Source of the DNA: UBA5239 sp040391785
Lineage (GTDB): Bacteria > Verrucomicrobiota > Lentisphaeria > Victivallales > Victivallaceae
Direction: 5' to 3'
Length of the DNA stretch: 64,000 bases
Assembly: GCA_040391785.1 (NCBI GenBank)
Contig: JBEBXH010000011.1
Span: 39,978-103,977, forward strand
Of this stretch, positions 8,984 to 17,630 are shown piece after piece (the stretch's first letter is position 1; the number at the start of each line of letters is the position of its first letter). The translations under genes were made by a program, and so were the position numbers. The notes under the pieces were generated by a model. It had not been told where the DNA came from and made no database searches. It saw nothing but the letters and a program-made list of their open reading frames with translations.

Positions 8984-9024
8984 ATCATTGTCAACTTGTA
9001 GAAGATTGACAATGATTTTTTATT
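8984..9024 (+). terminator. hairpin with T-tract upstream of the recombinase gene
   Basis: Perfect 11-bp stem ATCATTGTCAA / TTGACAATGAT followed by TTTTTATTT, ending 13 bp before the recombinase start codon. It lies inside the leader, so it could stop incoming transcription or act as an attenuator for integrase expression. Confidence 0.65.
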
Positions 9025-9037
9025 TCGGGAGGTTTTT

Positions 9038-10486
9038 ATGCAAAAAAACAAAAGACGCGCCAAGGGTAGCGGACGGGTATTCAAGTCCAAAAACAAGTAT
9101 TATCTGCAGTATACGGATTCAAATGGGAACCGTAGATGCACGCCTTTGAAAAATGGTAAAAATGAAACGATCACGAATTTGCTCGATGCGGAGCAGGCGG
9201 CAAAAGTTTTCATTGAACGCGAGAGGAAAGTCCAGGAGATCACGACACGCGAAGAGTTTCTGGATGAGAAAGCAAAACTGAAAAAGCTGAAGGCCAGACT
9301 GACGATTACTTTGGACAATGCTTTTGATTTGCATTTGGCCAAACCGCATACTCGTATCGCGACCGAGAATGTTTTGAAAATCACACGTAGATACTGGCAG
9401 GATTTCGTTTATTATCTGAAAGACAATTTCCAGTTGGAAACGTTGGATGAGGTGGACCGTACACATGCAGAGTCATATATCGCTTATATCCGGCAGAATG
9501 GCCGTTGGAATACGAGAATCAGCTATGATAAGAAGAACTGTCCGCAGCGGCGGAAGTTCAAAGACTATGAATATGGAGGGAAATTAAGCAATACGACTTT
9601 GAATCGTTATCATTCGACCTGTAAGGCGGTTTTTGGATATCTGCTCTCCGACCTGGGGTATACGACCGAGGAAAATCCTTTTTATTTTATCGCGCCGTTG
9701 AAGCTGAACAAAGAAAACCGCGAAATTTTTACAGAGGAAGAGTTGAAGTTAATATTCAGCAATCCTCCGGAAATTTTCAAAGGGCTTTTTACGGTGGGGA
9801 TTTGTACAGGGCTGCGATTAAGCGATGCCGCTACATTGCGTTGGGCTGAAATTGAAGATTTCAAGGTTAATGCGAAGGAGCCCAATTTCATACATCGTGA
9901 AATTACCCGTCTCACGAAAAAGACCAAAACCTGGGTGAGAATACCTATTGAAATCGAGCTGAATGATTATTTGATGAAACAGTACAAGGTTTCGGGGAAA
10001 AGTGAATTTGTCATTCCCGAGGCCGCAAGGCTTTATCTTTCGCATAAAAATGTGTTGAATAACCGTATAAAAAGGTATCTTGAATCTCTCGGGATTGTCA
10101 CGCAGAAAGAAATTCCTGGAAGAATCAAGAAGCAGTCAATAAAGGGGTTTCATTCATTACGCCATTGTTTTTGTTATTATGCGGGGTTGCGTGGAGTGCC
10201 TTTGCCAATTGTCAGGAGCATTGTCGGGCATTTCAGCAAAGCAATGACGGAGCACTATCAGAAACATGCTGATAAACAGGCCAGGATACAAGGTTTATCT
10301 TTGATGAGAGGTCTGATCGGGACTTATGATTTGAGCAAGTCTCAAACTTATGAGCAGTTACGGGAACAGATAAAAGAGTATATCGATTCGGCGCCGGAGT
10401 TTATTGTTGACAAAATTCATACCTCGATTGTCCAAATCAATGCCAATGCGCATCAAGCTGAGAAGGGTATTCCGCCGTCCGGATGA
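9038..10486 (+). CDS. tyrosine recombinase / integrase of the mobile element
   Basis: A 482-aa site-specific recombinase. A basic N-terminus (MQKNKRRAKGSGRVFKSKN) resembles an arm-binding domain, followed by a SAM-like core-binding domain (about 85-205) and a catalytic domain from about 225. Catalytic residues are all visible: Arg in TGLRLSDAATLRW, a Lys in the LTKKTKTW hairpin, HSLRH, the later His in VGHFSK, and the nucleophile Tyr in TEHYQKHAD. GGGAGG precedes the start. The gene lies between two copies of a palindrome and close to the interrupted prepilin gene, which fits the integrase of the large element. Long C-terminal tail (about 70 aa) of unknown role. Confidence 0.92.
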   Translation: MQKNKRRAKGSGRVFKSKNKYYLQYTDSNGNRRCTPLKNGKNETITNLLDAEQAAKVFIERERKVQEITTREEFLDEKAKLKKLKARLTITLDNAFDLHLAKPHTRIATENVLKITRRYWQDFVYYLKDNFQLETLDEVDRTHAESYIAYIRQNGRWNTRISYDKKNCPQRRKFKDYEYGGKLSNTTLNRYHSTCKAVFGYLLSDLGYTTEENPFYFIAPLKLNKENREIFTEEELKLIFSNPPEIFKGLFTVGICTGLRLSDAATLRWAEIEDFKVNAKEPNFIHREITRLTKKTKTWVRIPIEIELNDYLMKQYKVSGKSEFVIPEAARLYLSHKNVLNNRIKRYLESLGIVTQKEIPGRIKKQSIKGFHSLRHCFCYYAGLRGVPLPIVRSIVGHFSKAMTEHYQKHADKQARIQGLSLMRGLIGTYDLSKSQTYEQLREQIKEYIDSAPEFIVDKIHTSIVQINANAHQAEKGIPPSG

Positions 10487-10511
10487 TAAAGTTATATAAC
10501 TTTACTATCCA
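10484..10511. repeat. palindromic repeat flanking the recombinase gene, right copy
   Basis: Contains GATAAAGTTAT / ATAACTTTACTATC with a perfect AAAGTTATATAACTTT centre; the right arm matches the left-flank copy at 8933-8962. It begins at the recombinase stop codon and ends 16 bp before the next promoter. Confidence 0.7.
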
Positions 10512-10526
10512 GAAACAGATATGGCA

Positions 10527-10554
10527 TTGACTTTTACGGACAGCACGGTATAAT
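10527..10554 (+). promoter_or_regulatory. sigma70-type promoter of the HTH gene
   Basis: TTGACT (10527-10532), 16-bp spacer, TATAAT (10549-10554), 24 bp upstream of the ATG at 10578. It directly follows the right palindrome, which could therefore act as an operator. Confidence 0.65.
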
Positions 10555-10577
10555 CTCTCCTTAACCCAGGAGAATTT

Positions 10578-11021
10578 ATGGAAAAGAATATGGACATAAT
10601 TTTAAGTGTGCTGCAGCCTTTGGTGGCGAATAAGATAATCAGCCCAGAGGAATTGGAACAGATAAAGAATTTGTCGTGCAAAGACAATAATTCCAATGCA
10701 AGGCTGGATTCTTATAAAACCATAGACGAAACCAGTGAGATATTGCACGTGGACCGGAAAACAATTTATAATTGGATAAAACAGGGTAAGTTAACCTACT
10801 CCCGGATATCGAGCAAAAAGGTTCTGATATACGAAAGCAGTATTGTTCAGTTTATCGAAAGCAATAAAAATCGGGCTCCGGATTTCAAGCCGTGCCGTTC
10901 CCGGGAAACCGTTCGCAGTCAAAAACAATCAACGCCACGATGCGACGAGGTTAAACAGCCGGAGCGAACCGCGAGTTTCAAAAGACGAATCAGACGGCGT
11001 GGCGCCAGCTCGAAAAAATAA
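10578..11021 (+). CDS. excisionase-like helix-turn-helix protein
   Basis: A 147-aa protein with a MerR/excisionase-type (HTH_17) winged helix at about residues 49-95: YKTIDETSEILHVDRKTIYN, then WIKQGKLTY and a beta wing reading KKVLIYESSIVQFIES. The C-terminal third is basic and disordered (many Arg/Lys, ending RRRGASSKK), suggesting additional DNA contact. CAGGAG precedes the start. Proteins of this kind act as recombination directionality factors or as small regulators; the place next to the recombinase supports the first. No homology search was possible. Confidence 0.75.
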   Translation: MEKNMDIILSVLQPLVANKIISPEELEQIKNLSCKDNNSNARLDSYKTIDETSEILHVDRKTIYNWIKQGKLTYSRISSKKVLIYESSIVQFIESNKNRAPDFKPCRSRETVRSQKQSTPRCDEVKQPERTASFKRRIRRRGASSKK

Positions 11022-11101
11022 AAGAATTTTAGACGAAAAATTGGTTGAAAATAATACAAATGTATATTATCTTATCTGTAGTTTTCAGATAGGTAATTTA
11101 C

Positions 11102-11908
11102 ATGATGGATGGAATTCATAATCGGGAATGCATATTCCCCGAAATCTACGACGAGAAACCGATATTGTTGTCAGAAAAGACAATACTGATTTTCCCGTCG
11201 CTGTATCCGTCGTTTAATAAGAATTGCATCATAGCCAAGGTTTTATGCAATCTTACCGGATATTATCTGGATCATCTGATATTCCTTTATCATCCTTCCG
11301 GCGATTTCCCGGAAATAGAGAATTATCTGGTTGATTTTGCTATTTTCCTGAAAGAAGAAGAGCTCCGTGAAAGTCTCAGCAACTGGCCTGAGAAATCATT
11401 CAAAAATGAAGACCAAGCAAAACGATTCATTGGGACTATTTCAAAACTGCCTCGGCCTTCCATGCCAATTCACGCGCGAATGATAAAAATCATGGATTTC
11501 ATTGATGCGGCGTTGCGGCTTTCTTCGCAAACGGATTCCGATTTTGTTTATGAACTTTATAATTTATCGATATCCTGGGTAAACAGTCAAATTGTCCCGG
11601 CAATGCAATTGGGGCCGGTGCAAAGCATACTGCAAGCAGCGGAAGTTCAGGTAAAAAAAAGTGAGAAAAAGCAAAGCACTAATTTTGATTTTTTTTATCA
11701 ATGGGGAAAAGAGTATGACCGGTATTTTCAAGAATTCATAAGCTCGGGATCCTCTCCGAAAACCTCTCATCAGAACGCTCGAAAGAAATTTACCAAAAAT
11801 CATCAGCAAAGCGCAGACGATTGCGATGAAATCACCCCTGGATTATCAATGAACAGCCTTAGGAAATATCAAAAATTCTATTGGGAATGGAGCCGGAATC
11901 ATGAATAA
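11102..11908 (+). CDS. hypothetical protein, coupled to recombinase-like gene
   Basis: A 268-aa protein I do not recognise. It is acidic in its N-terminal half, predicted mostly helical, and has a Lys-rich stretch near residues 185-195 followed by FFYQWGKEYDRYFQEFIS. There is no signal peptide or membrane segment. Its last 8 bases overlap the start of the recombinase-like gene, so the two are translationally coupled and probably act together. The start codon ATG at 11102 has only a weak ribosome site (GGTAATTTAC). Confidence 0.65.
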   Translation: MMDGIHNRECIFPEIYDEKPILLSEKTILIFPSLYPSFNKNCIIAKVLCNLTGYYLDHLIFLYHPSGDFPEIENYLVDFAIFLKEEELRESLSNWPEKSFKNEDQAKRFIGTISKLPRPSMPIHARMIKIMDFIDAALRLSSQTDSDFVYELYNLSISWVNSQIVPAMQLGPVQSILQAAEVQVKKSEKKQSTNFDFFYQWGKEYDRYFQEFISSGSSPKTSHQNARKKFTKNHQQSADDCDEITPGLSMNSLRKYQKFYWEWSRNHE

Positions 11909-12518
11909 ATGTCAAATCATAAAATCAGCGGAACAGGTGGCTAAATGGGAATCCGAGATCAAGAAACGAATAAAAAACGGCAATATGTCATCACGGCAAT
12001 ATCTGTTTTTTCTGTTGGGGCTTGGCACCGGTTTGCAGACGACCGAGCTTGTTCAGATAAAATTTGAAGATTTACATATCGTAAAAAGACAGCTCAATGA
12101 CAATGAGCAGCCACAGGAAATCATGTATATTCTGTTGAAATCCAAACTGACACGCGGGAAGATGAAAGAGATTATTTTTCCGGAAAAATGCAAAAACATG
12201 ATAAAGGAATTTCGCCTTAAATATCCGGAAGATCTCTATTTGTTTCAAAATAAAGCCGTGAACGCCAAAAAGGATTCTCCAACAGTATGGTCATCTTTTT
12301 ATATATACCAATTTTTGACAGAATCGGCAAGGGCCTCCGGCATCACCAAAGGAACCATCAGCGCCACCACGCTTAGAAAAACATTTGGTTATTTTCAATT
12401 AAAATATGGAGACTGGAGTTTATTGAAACTCAAATGGTATTTTGACATGCGCAGTATCAATTTATTGAAAGAATATCTTGGCATCACGGATGAAGATATT
12501 ATAGCAGATAAGGATTGA
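11901..12518 (+). CDS. tyrosine-recombinase-like protein with degenerate active site
   Basis: A 205-aa protein resembling only the catalytic domain of a tyrosine recombinase. The first block reads LGTGLQTTELVQIKFEDL, where the catalytic Arg of the usual TGLR block is Gln. The second block reads ATTLRKTFGY, with Thr in the place of the His. The C-terminus (YFDMRSINLLKEYLGIT) has no clear GH block. It may be a catalytically inactive DNA-binding partner or a decayed enzyme. Its C-terminus is duplicated as a fragment at 14985-15136, so this family has been copied within the region. Confidence 0.65.
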   Translation: MNKCQIIKSAEQVAKWESEIKKRIKNGNMSSRQYLFFLLGLGTGLQTTELVQIKFEDLHIVKRQLNDNEQPQEIMYILLKSKLTRGKMKEIIFPEKCKNMIKEFRLKYPEDLYLFQNKAVNAKKDSPTVWSSFYIYQFLTESARASGITKGTISATTLRKTFGYFQLKYGDWSLLKLKWYFDMRSINLLKEYLGITDEDIIADKD

Positions 12519-12539
12519 TGTCAACGCGCAGCTAAAGCC

Positions 12540-13110
12540 ACCGGAACAATTATAATATTTATTCACTGCCGTCCCATAGTTGCTTGAAATAGCCATTTTC
12601 ATCTCCATATTTGAGCTTGGTTTTTGAAGTTTTTGAAACTACCCATTTCCAGTTTTCCCTTGAGTTGGGATTACGATGGGGCGACCTCCGGTAGATGTGC
12701 CTGTTCCAGAGCGGCGCGCATGCGAGCCGTGTCGGATGCTGTCCACGGCACTTGACTTCCCACATCCAGGCAACTCCATGCCACGCCAGGCAAAGTGGTA
12801 AACAGTCAAGGAAACGTGTGTTTCCAGCCATTTTGTCAGGCGATGGACCGGAGCTGGATATAGGTCAAAAAGCGGTCCATATCTGCCAGAAAACCACATT
12901 TTCGTTGTACCCCATGAAGTCGGAGAGCTGTAGCGTCTGCTTAATTTCCTTGAAAAACACCTTGATGGCCCAACGGGCTTTAGAGAGGTCGCAAATGGAA
13001 CTTGCCGCTCATTCAAAATTGTCCATGATGAACGTCATTCGCTTCAGCTTGCCATCCACTTTGCCAATCGCTTCGACCGGATGCAGGGTTGACATGGTGG
13101 CCGGAAAAAT
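12540..13110 (-). pseudogene. IS4-type transposase remnant
   Basis: Reading the minus strand from about 13105 gives LHPVEAIGKVDGKLKRMTF, IMDNFE, a stop where the family usually has Trp, then SICDLSKARWAIKVFFKEIK, QTLQLSDFMGYNENVVFWQI and WTAF before another stop and frame changes. The RWAIKVFFKEIKQTLQ block is the Y-R-E-K region of IS4-type DDE transposases. At least two stops and a frameshift are present, and the 5' two-thirds is missing. No terminal repeats were recognised. The remnant separates the integration genes from the prepilin-like gene. Confidence 0.8.
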
Positions 13111-13293
13111 AGATTTTTTTACGATTACTACTTGAAAATTAGAACCATCTAATTATATTATTTACATTTAGCAAATGAAATTACAATTTACAGAGAAACT
13201 TATTTGCATAAAATATTCAAAATAGTTCTGATATCATCAGTTTGAAAATGAATTACACGACATAGATAAAAATACTTTTTCAAGAAATAGAAG

Positions 13294-13307
13294 TTAGGTT
13301 AACCTAA
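13294..13307. promoter_or_regulatory. 14-bp palindrome upstream of the prepilin-like gene
   Basis: TTAGGTTAACCTAA is a perfect palindrome just before the ATAAGGAGGAT ribosome site. It resembles an operator positioned to block expression; the cognate regulator is unknown. Confidence 0.45.
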
Positions 13308-13328
13308 TTAATAAGGAGGATCACAATC

Positions 13329-14177
13329 ATGTCTATCAAGAAAAACCAACGACCGGGTCGTTCCGAAAACAAGTCGTTTCGAAAAGATGAACGGAAAAAC
13401 AGGCGATTTACGGCAAGTCACAATTTTACACTCATTGAACTTCTTGTCGTGATCGCGATTATTGCGATCTTGGCTGGAATGCTGCTGCCGGCACTCAACA
13501 AGGCGAAAAGCAAATCCATAACCATAAAATGTCTGGGAAACGTGAAACAGATTGGACAGGCCGATACGTTATATCAAAACGATAATAATGGTTATTTCTG
13601 TCCCATGGGAAATAAAATGCCTTCCGATAAATTTTTTTCCGGTACATCGACAGCGGTAACTGGTGGCGGGTATTTGGAGTCTTATATAAAAAGCAAGGGA
13701 CAAAATGAAGGGACAAACAGTGTCTTCCGTTGTCCTGAACCTGGCTATCAACCCAGTATTCCTCAACAGTTCCGGGACCAGGATGTTTATGGCGGTTATG
13801 GAGCAAATCTTCAATTGCATGGCTGGGAACTGCCCTCTGTCAGCAGTGTTCCGCCGCGAAAAGTTTCGCAAATCAAAAAAACTTCCAGCCTGGTAAGTTT
13901 TGGTGATTGTGCCTCTACCGCCGACGCAAAGAGAATTAATATCACTTATTATCATCAGATTTCATATTCCGCCTCCATGACTATCGGTGCAACGAAAATA
14001 AACATTCTGACTCCATACGACCATTTTCGGCATGACGCTCTTATGGCAAACTATGCATGGGCAGATGGCCATGCAACAACCAACCGTGCTGGTTTCATAA
14101 AATGGCCGGGCGCAAAAATTGGCCATTTGGGAACTTATGAACTGGATGCGGAAAAATATTTACCGGAATGGGAATAA
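13329..14177 (+). CDS. prepilin-like protein with type IV pilin N-terminus
   Basis: A 282-aa protein with a long basic leader (about 35 residues) followed by the N-methylation helix NFTLIELLVVIAIIAILAGM. This is the class found in many copies in Lentisphaerota and Planctomycetes genomes. The C-terminal half ends in a block like the family's H-x9-D-G motif (RHDALMANYAWADGH, here with ten residues between His and Asp-Gly). The protein is expected to be inserted in the inner membrane and processed by a prepilin peptidase, with a large exposed domain; its biological role is unknown. AAGGAGG precedes the ATG. It is followed after 10 bp by a secreted-protein gene. Confidence 0.85.
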   Translation: MSIKKNQRPGRSENKSFRKDERKNRRFTASHNFTLIELLVVIAIIAILAGMLLPALNKAKSKSITIKCLGNVKQIGQADTLYQNDNNGYFCPMGNKMPSDKFFSGTSTAVTGGGYLESYIKSKGQNEGTNSVFRCPEPGYQPSIPQQFRDQDVYGGYGANLQLHGWELPSVSSVPPRKVSQIKKTSSLVSFGDCASTADAKRINITYYHQISYSASMTIGATKINILTPYDHFRHDALMANYAWADGHATTNRAGFIKWPGAKIGHLGTYELDAEKYLPEWE

Positions 14178-14187
14178 AAGGTGAATC

Positions 14188-14664
14188 ATGAAAAGCAAGA
14201 ACATATTGATTTGCTGCCTGCCGCTGCTGGCGGTGGTGGCCGTATACGCGAATTTACCTGGCAAAAACCCCGTTTCCGAGTATTCTCTGCGTCCGGAAGA
14301 AACCTCCGCGGAGCGCTCTGAAGAATTAAAACTTCTGGTCGAAGCGATCAAAAGCAAGTGCGATCAAAAGAATTATTCCTGGATCGAATCCTGCGCATTC
14401 GGTATTCCACATGGCATGCGGATGCAGGAAAAAGCTGCTACGGGAATCGATACGGTTGGAGAAAGCCTTGACATTCTGAAAAAGAATGCGGAGACTCTTG
14501 ATTGGAACCAATTGAAATTTACAACTTACAGTAACGCTCTCAATTCATACGATGTGACAATGGCGAGTCATGACGGAACAAAAAACATCGTGCTGCGTTT
14601 CCAGCGCCAGCCGAAGCAAGGGAATTACAATCTGAGCTTCATTAGTGAGCAACCGGCAGAATGA
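14188..14664 (+). CDS. hypothetical exported protein
   Basis: A 158-aa protein with a signal peptide (MKSKNILICCLPLLAVVAVYA, cleavage near residue 22). The mature part is hydrophilic, with two Cys (KSKCDQK and ESCAFG) and a beta-rich C-terminus (DVTMASHDGTKNIVLRFQRQ). I do not recognise the family. It begins 10 bp after the prepilin-like gene and is probably made with it, so it may be a partner of that surface protein. Confidence 0.7.
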   Translation: MKSKNILICCLPLLAVVAVYANLPGKNPVSEYSLRPEETSAERSEELKLLVEAIKSKCDQKNYSWIESCAFGIPHGMRMQEKAATGIDTVGESLDILKKNAETLDWNQLKFTTYSNALNSYDVTMASHDGTKNIVLRFQRQPKQGNYNLSFISEQPAE

Positions 14665-14984
14665 GGCGTGAAAATGGCGCGGAGTCGAAGATAGCGGAAA
14701 TACATTGGCATTCAGCTTCAAGCGTTCGGACTATGTACGGCAGATTGATCAGGAAAAAGAGATCTGAAAAATGACGATTTTCATATCATGGCGATGGCCC
14801 GTTTCCATTTGCCGGCGACCTCACCAGCGATGATCTGTATCAAAGAATGTCGGGAGAGGTATATTTTTGCCGGCGACGGTCAGAGGTGCTCATCCTGAAG
14901 GTGCGGCGAGCTGAGATGGTTGAGGTTGTTTCTGAGTTTACCTGCATCCATAAGTATGTATCCTGATCGGAGTTAATAGATATC
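14665..14984. other. gene-poor stretch, probably decayed DNA
   Basis: I see no gene with a ribosome site here. A short open frame at about 14680-14766 (ending RQIDQEKEI) looks like the tail of an unidentified gene. The stretch separates the prepilin-like pair from the recombinase fragment and the end of the conjugation operon. Confidence 0.4.
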
Positions 14985-15136
14985 GTGTTGGTGTCACCAT
15001 GTGGAGAAAAATGTACGATTATTTCCAGTTAAAATATGGAGATTGGGCGTTGCGTGAGCTTCAACGTTATTTTGAAATGCGCAGCATCAAACTGCTGAAA
15101 GAGTATCTGGATATCACCGACGGAAAGTTTGATTAA
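14985..15136 (+). pseudogene. C-terminal fragment of a tyrosine-recombinase-like gene
   Basis: The translated tail (WRKMYDYFQLKYGDWALREL, then QRYFEMRSIKLLKEYLDIT) closely matches the C-terminus of the protein at 11901-12518 (TLRKTFGYFQLKYGDWSLLK and YFDMRSINLLKEYLGIT). The upstream two-thirds of the gene is absent. It overlaps the convergent coupling-protein gene by 4 bp. It suggests an older integration module was deleted or replaced beside the conjugation operon. Confidence 0.8.
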
Positions 15137-17223
15137 TTGACGGGGATTGAGCGTCCACCGGCGCTTTTCAGGAAGCGATGGGCCAGGCTGGATAATACTC
15201 CGAAGCCGAGCAGGTGGAGGAATGGCGTGTTTTTGTAGATGTGCTGTTGGACTAAGGCGACCAGGATCAGGGACAGCAGCAGGTAAAGCCATGTAAAGAC
15301 TACCAGCGGGACGCGATTGATTGTTTTATATTTCGGGCGGTATTTCTTGCGGAGTTTGAACCAGAGTAATTCTATGAGTGTTTTGAGGATGCCCCAGAAA
15401 GTATCCATGGCAATGGCAGAGAACCACAGCAGGATGGTTGCCACGGTGATGATGCCGACTTCCGGGACTTCCAGTAGCAGGTGATCTTTTTCGCCGTAAA
15501 TCAGGTATGCGCCGTAAGCGGTCACGGATAACGAGAGGATGAAAACGGTCAGGTTGATGTAATCGTACCAGTAAACGCCGAGGCTTTTCGGGGTGTCTTT
15601 GCTGCCGGCTTTAGGTACTGGCGGGCAATGGCGCTCGAAGCGGGCGCCGCACATTTTGCGGCATTTCTGGTTGATCGCGCCACGCACGTAAACGTCCCCG
15701 TTTTTCAGGACGCGGCCGGACTGCCAGAAGATGTAGCCGACCTTGCATTGGCCTCGCGGACCGCCAGTTTGCAGAGTGGTGAATTCGATGATGTCAACTT
15801 TGTAATCTTTTTGTTCGGACCAGCCCTCGGTGAAGTTGTCGGATTTATTGTAATCGCCTTTCATGGAGCCTGATTTGCTGTCGCCAATATTCTGGCTGTG
15901 ACGGCGGAGTACCTCTTGCCCGATGGAATCGGCGGCCCATTTATTGGTGGTGTGGTCGCCGTTCTGGCAAAAGATTTTCGTGCCGAGATTACCGATCAGG
16001 GAATTGGCTTTTTCTTTGCCGTAGCCATCGTAAAGATTGTCGAGATTCTGAGTGGCGTAAACGGTCAGCGTCCGACTGGAACGGGCTGTGGTCTGGAACT
16101 TCTGATCGTAATCCAGAGCGAAAAACTGGCATTCATCGCCCCACAGAAATACCGGACGCGCATTCGAGTCGGTAATATCTTCGCGGCGTTCAATCATTTT
16201 CTCGAAGCAGAGCTTGATGATGGCGGCGGTCATTTGACCGACCAGGCCATGCCGTTTGACGTCCTGGTCCACGATCAGGATTTTGCCTTTGCGATACAAA
16301 TCCTCGATCACCAGCGAACTGGATTTTGAGCCGAAACAACGCAGGAATTCGCCACGCAACATGCTGTCGGCCAGCACTGTAAACGATGAAATCGTGTTGC
16401 TGCGGGTACGCTCGTCAAGCTGCGGAAATTCGATCAAAAAGTAATTACAGGCCAGATCATAATCCGCCGAGCGATGGTTATCAAAATAAATGGCTTTCAT
16501 TATCAGCTTATTGCAATACTGTTCTGCGGTTTCAACAAGTTGGGCGCTTGCGGTTTCAGATTCATTTCCCTTACGGTATTCCTGCTTGAATATTTTCAAA
16601 AATTCCTCAAATTTGGTGCTGCTTGAAGAAGTTCTTTCGGTATCGGTATATTTGGTACCGCATTCTTCTTCAAATTTGGCAAAATAAAGTTTCAGTTTTT
16701 CCGCCATATCACTCGAACGCAAAGCGGTATCGATTGCGGCTTTGATATTGGGAAGCGTGACCGGTTCGCGGGCCATGACCAGCAGCGATATGGTGTTACG
16801 GAGAAACTGTTTGATGGCGTTTTCCCAATATTCGTCGTTAGTGCTGCCGGCCTTTTTATCTTTGGATATTTTAACCACTTCAAGAAAAATTGCAACCACA
16901 TTTTCCACCTGGCCACCGCCGTCCTCGGCCGGACGCGAAAATTCATAATCGAGGAAGCTGAAAGTCTCGTTACTGAGCTTGATAATATCGTTTTCGCGGC
17001 CGGTTTCCTGGGCATAATTTTCCCAGGTTTCGCATTCGTCGGGTTTGGCGCAGAAAACGATCCCGCCGTAGCCGAGCTCAAGAAAACGTATCGCGATACT
17101 TCGTAACGGACCGGATGATTTGCCGCTGCCGGTCATACCGAAACAGATCAGCCCGGTCGAAGCATCGCGAGTAGTCCAGGGATTACCTTCAAAGTTCATA
17201 ATTTCGGTATCGAGAACTGACAT
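15133..17223 (-). CDS. VirD4/TraD-like type IV coupling ATPase with C-terminal membrane segments
   Basis: A 696-aa AAA+/RecA-type motor expected to recruit DNA and substrates to the secretion channel. Walker A is CFGMTGSGKSSG near residues 31-42, close to the N-terminus; Walker B is PVFLWGDECQFFA near 360; LTVYATQNLDNLYD follows. Unlike VirD4 and TraD, there is no N-terminal membrane anchor. Three hydrophobic segments lie at the C-terminus (about 550-575, 590-620 and 640-665). A small membrane protein gene directly upstream overlaps the ATG by one base, so it may supply the other membrane part. The start at 17223 was chosen on this coupling. It is the last gene of the operon. Confidence 0.82.
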   Translation of the reverse strand: MSVLDTEIMNFEGNPWTTRDASTGLICFGMTGSGKSSGPLRSIAIRFLELGYGGIVFCAKPDECETWENYAQETGRENDIIKLSNETFSFLDYEFSRPAEDGGGQVENVVAIFLEVVKISKDKKAGSTNDEYWENAIKQFLRNTISLLVMAREPVTLPNIKAAIDTALRSSDMAEKLKLYFAKFEEECGTKYTDTERTSSSSTKFEEFLKIFKQEYRKGNESETASAQLVETAEQYCNKLIMKAIYFDNHRSADYDLACNYFLIEFPQLDERTRSNTISSFTVLADSMLRGEFLRCFGSKSSSLVIEDLYRKGKILIVDQDVKRHGLVGQMTAAIIKLCFEKMIERREDITDSNARPVFLWGDECQFFALDYDQKFQTTARSSRTLTVYATQNLDNLYDGYGKEKANSLIGNLGTKIFCQNGDHTTNKWAADSIGQEVLRRHSQNIGDSKSGSMKGDYNKSDNFTEGWSEQKDYKVDIIEFTTLQTGGPRGQCKVGYIFWQSGRVLKNGDVYVRGAINQKCRKMCGARFERHCPPVPKAGSKDTPKSLGVYWYDYINLTVFILSLSVTAYGAYLIYGEKDHLLLEVPEVGIITVATILLWFSAIAMDTFWGILKTLIELLWFKLRKKYRPKYKTINRVPLVVFTWLYLLLSLILVALVQQHIYKNTPFLHLLGFGVLSSLAHRFLKSAGGRSIPVN

Positions 17224-17630
17224 CACAACACCACCAATATGTAAAAATAAAATACGCCCAATCCAGCAAAAATCGATATACATCCGAGGGCGCAAATCAT
17301 GATCAATCGGGTCAGAAGCCTTTCGCGATGCAGACCAATCAGCCGCCGAAATTGCGAACGGCCGGTCACCTGATTGCGGATGACCAGTTCCAGCATTTTT
17401 TCGTGATTCGTGCTGCACAATTTCTCCAGCCGGACAAGCATTGCTTCATTCAACTGCTGATTCTGGAAGTTGATCATGCCCAACACCCTGTGAATCATTT
17501 CCAATTCAAAAATAATACAATAAACGATATCGTTCGGGTCACCGACATCCTTGTATTTGGACAGTAGCCCGAGGATCCGTGTTTTGGAACTTTCCGAAGC
17601 CATCACGGCCGCCATGGCCGCTTCTCGCAA
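17223..17630 (-). CDS. small membrane protein coupled to the coupling ATPase
   Basis: A 135-aa protein with a helical cytoplasmic domain and one or two C-terminal membrane segments (LIMICALGCISIFAGLGVFY). The last base of its stop codon is the first base of the coupling protein ATG, implying translational coupling. No ATG is available at the 5' end: the listed start is a TTG at 17630, while an ATT at 17651 lies closer to an AGAGAGGAA ribosome site and would add IKKEQNN. I do not recognise the family. It may anchor or partner the coupling ATPase, which lacks N-terminal membrane segments. Confidence 0.65.
   Translation of the reverse strand: MREAAMAAVMASESSKTRILGLLSKYKDVGDPNDIVYCIIFELEMIHRVLGMINFQNQQLNEAMLVRLEKLCSTNHEKMLELVIRNQVTGRSQFRRLIGLHRERLLTRLIMICALGCISIFAGLGVFYFYILVVL

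Larger units (their letters stand above)
8740..9037. other. AT-rich non-coding segment at the left end of the mobile DNA
   Basis: No credible gene is seen. The 74-codon open frame at 8758-8982 has no ribosome site and runs through the palindrome. The segment contains the palindrome at 8933-8962 and a terminator-like hairpin at 8984-9024. It probably carries the left attachment end of the element, but I cannot define the exact att core. Confidence 0.5.
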
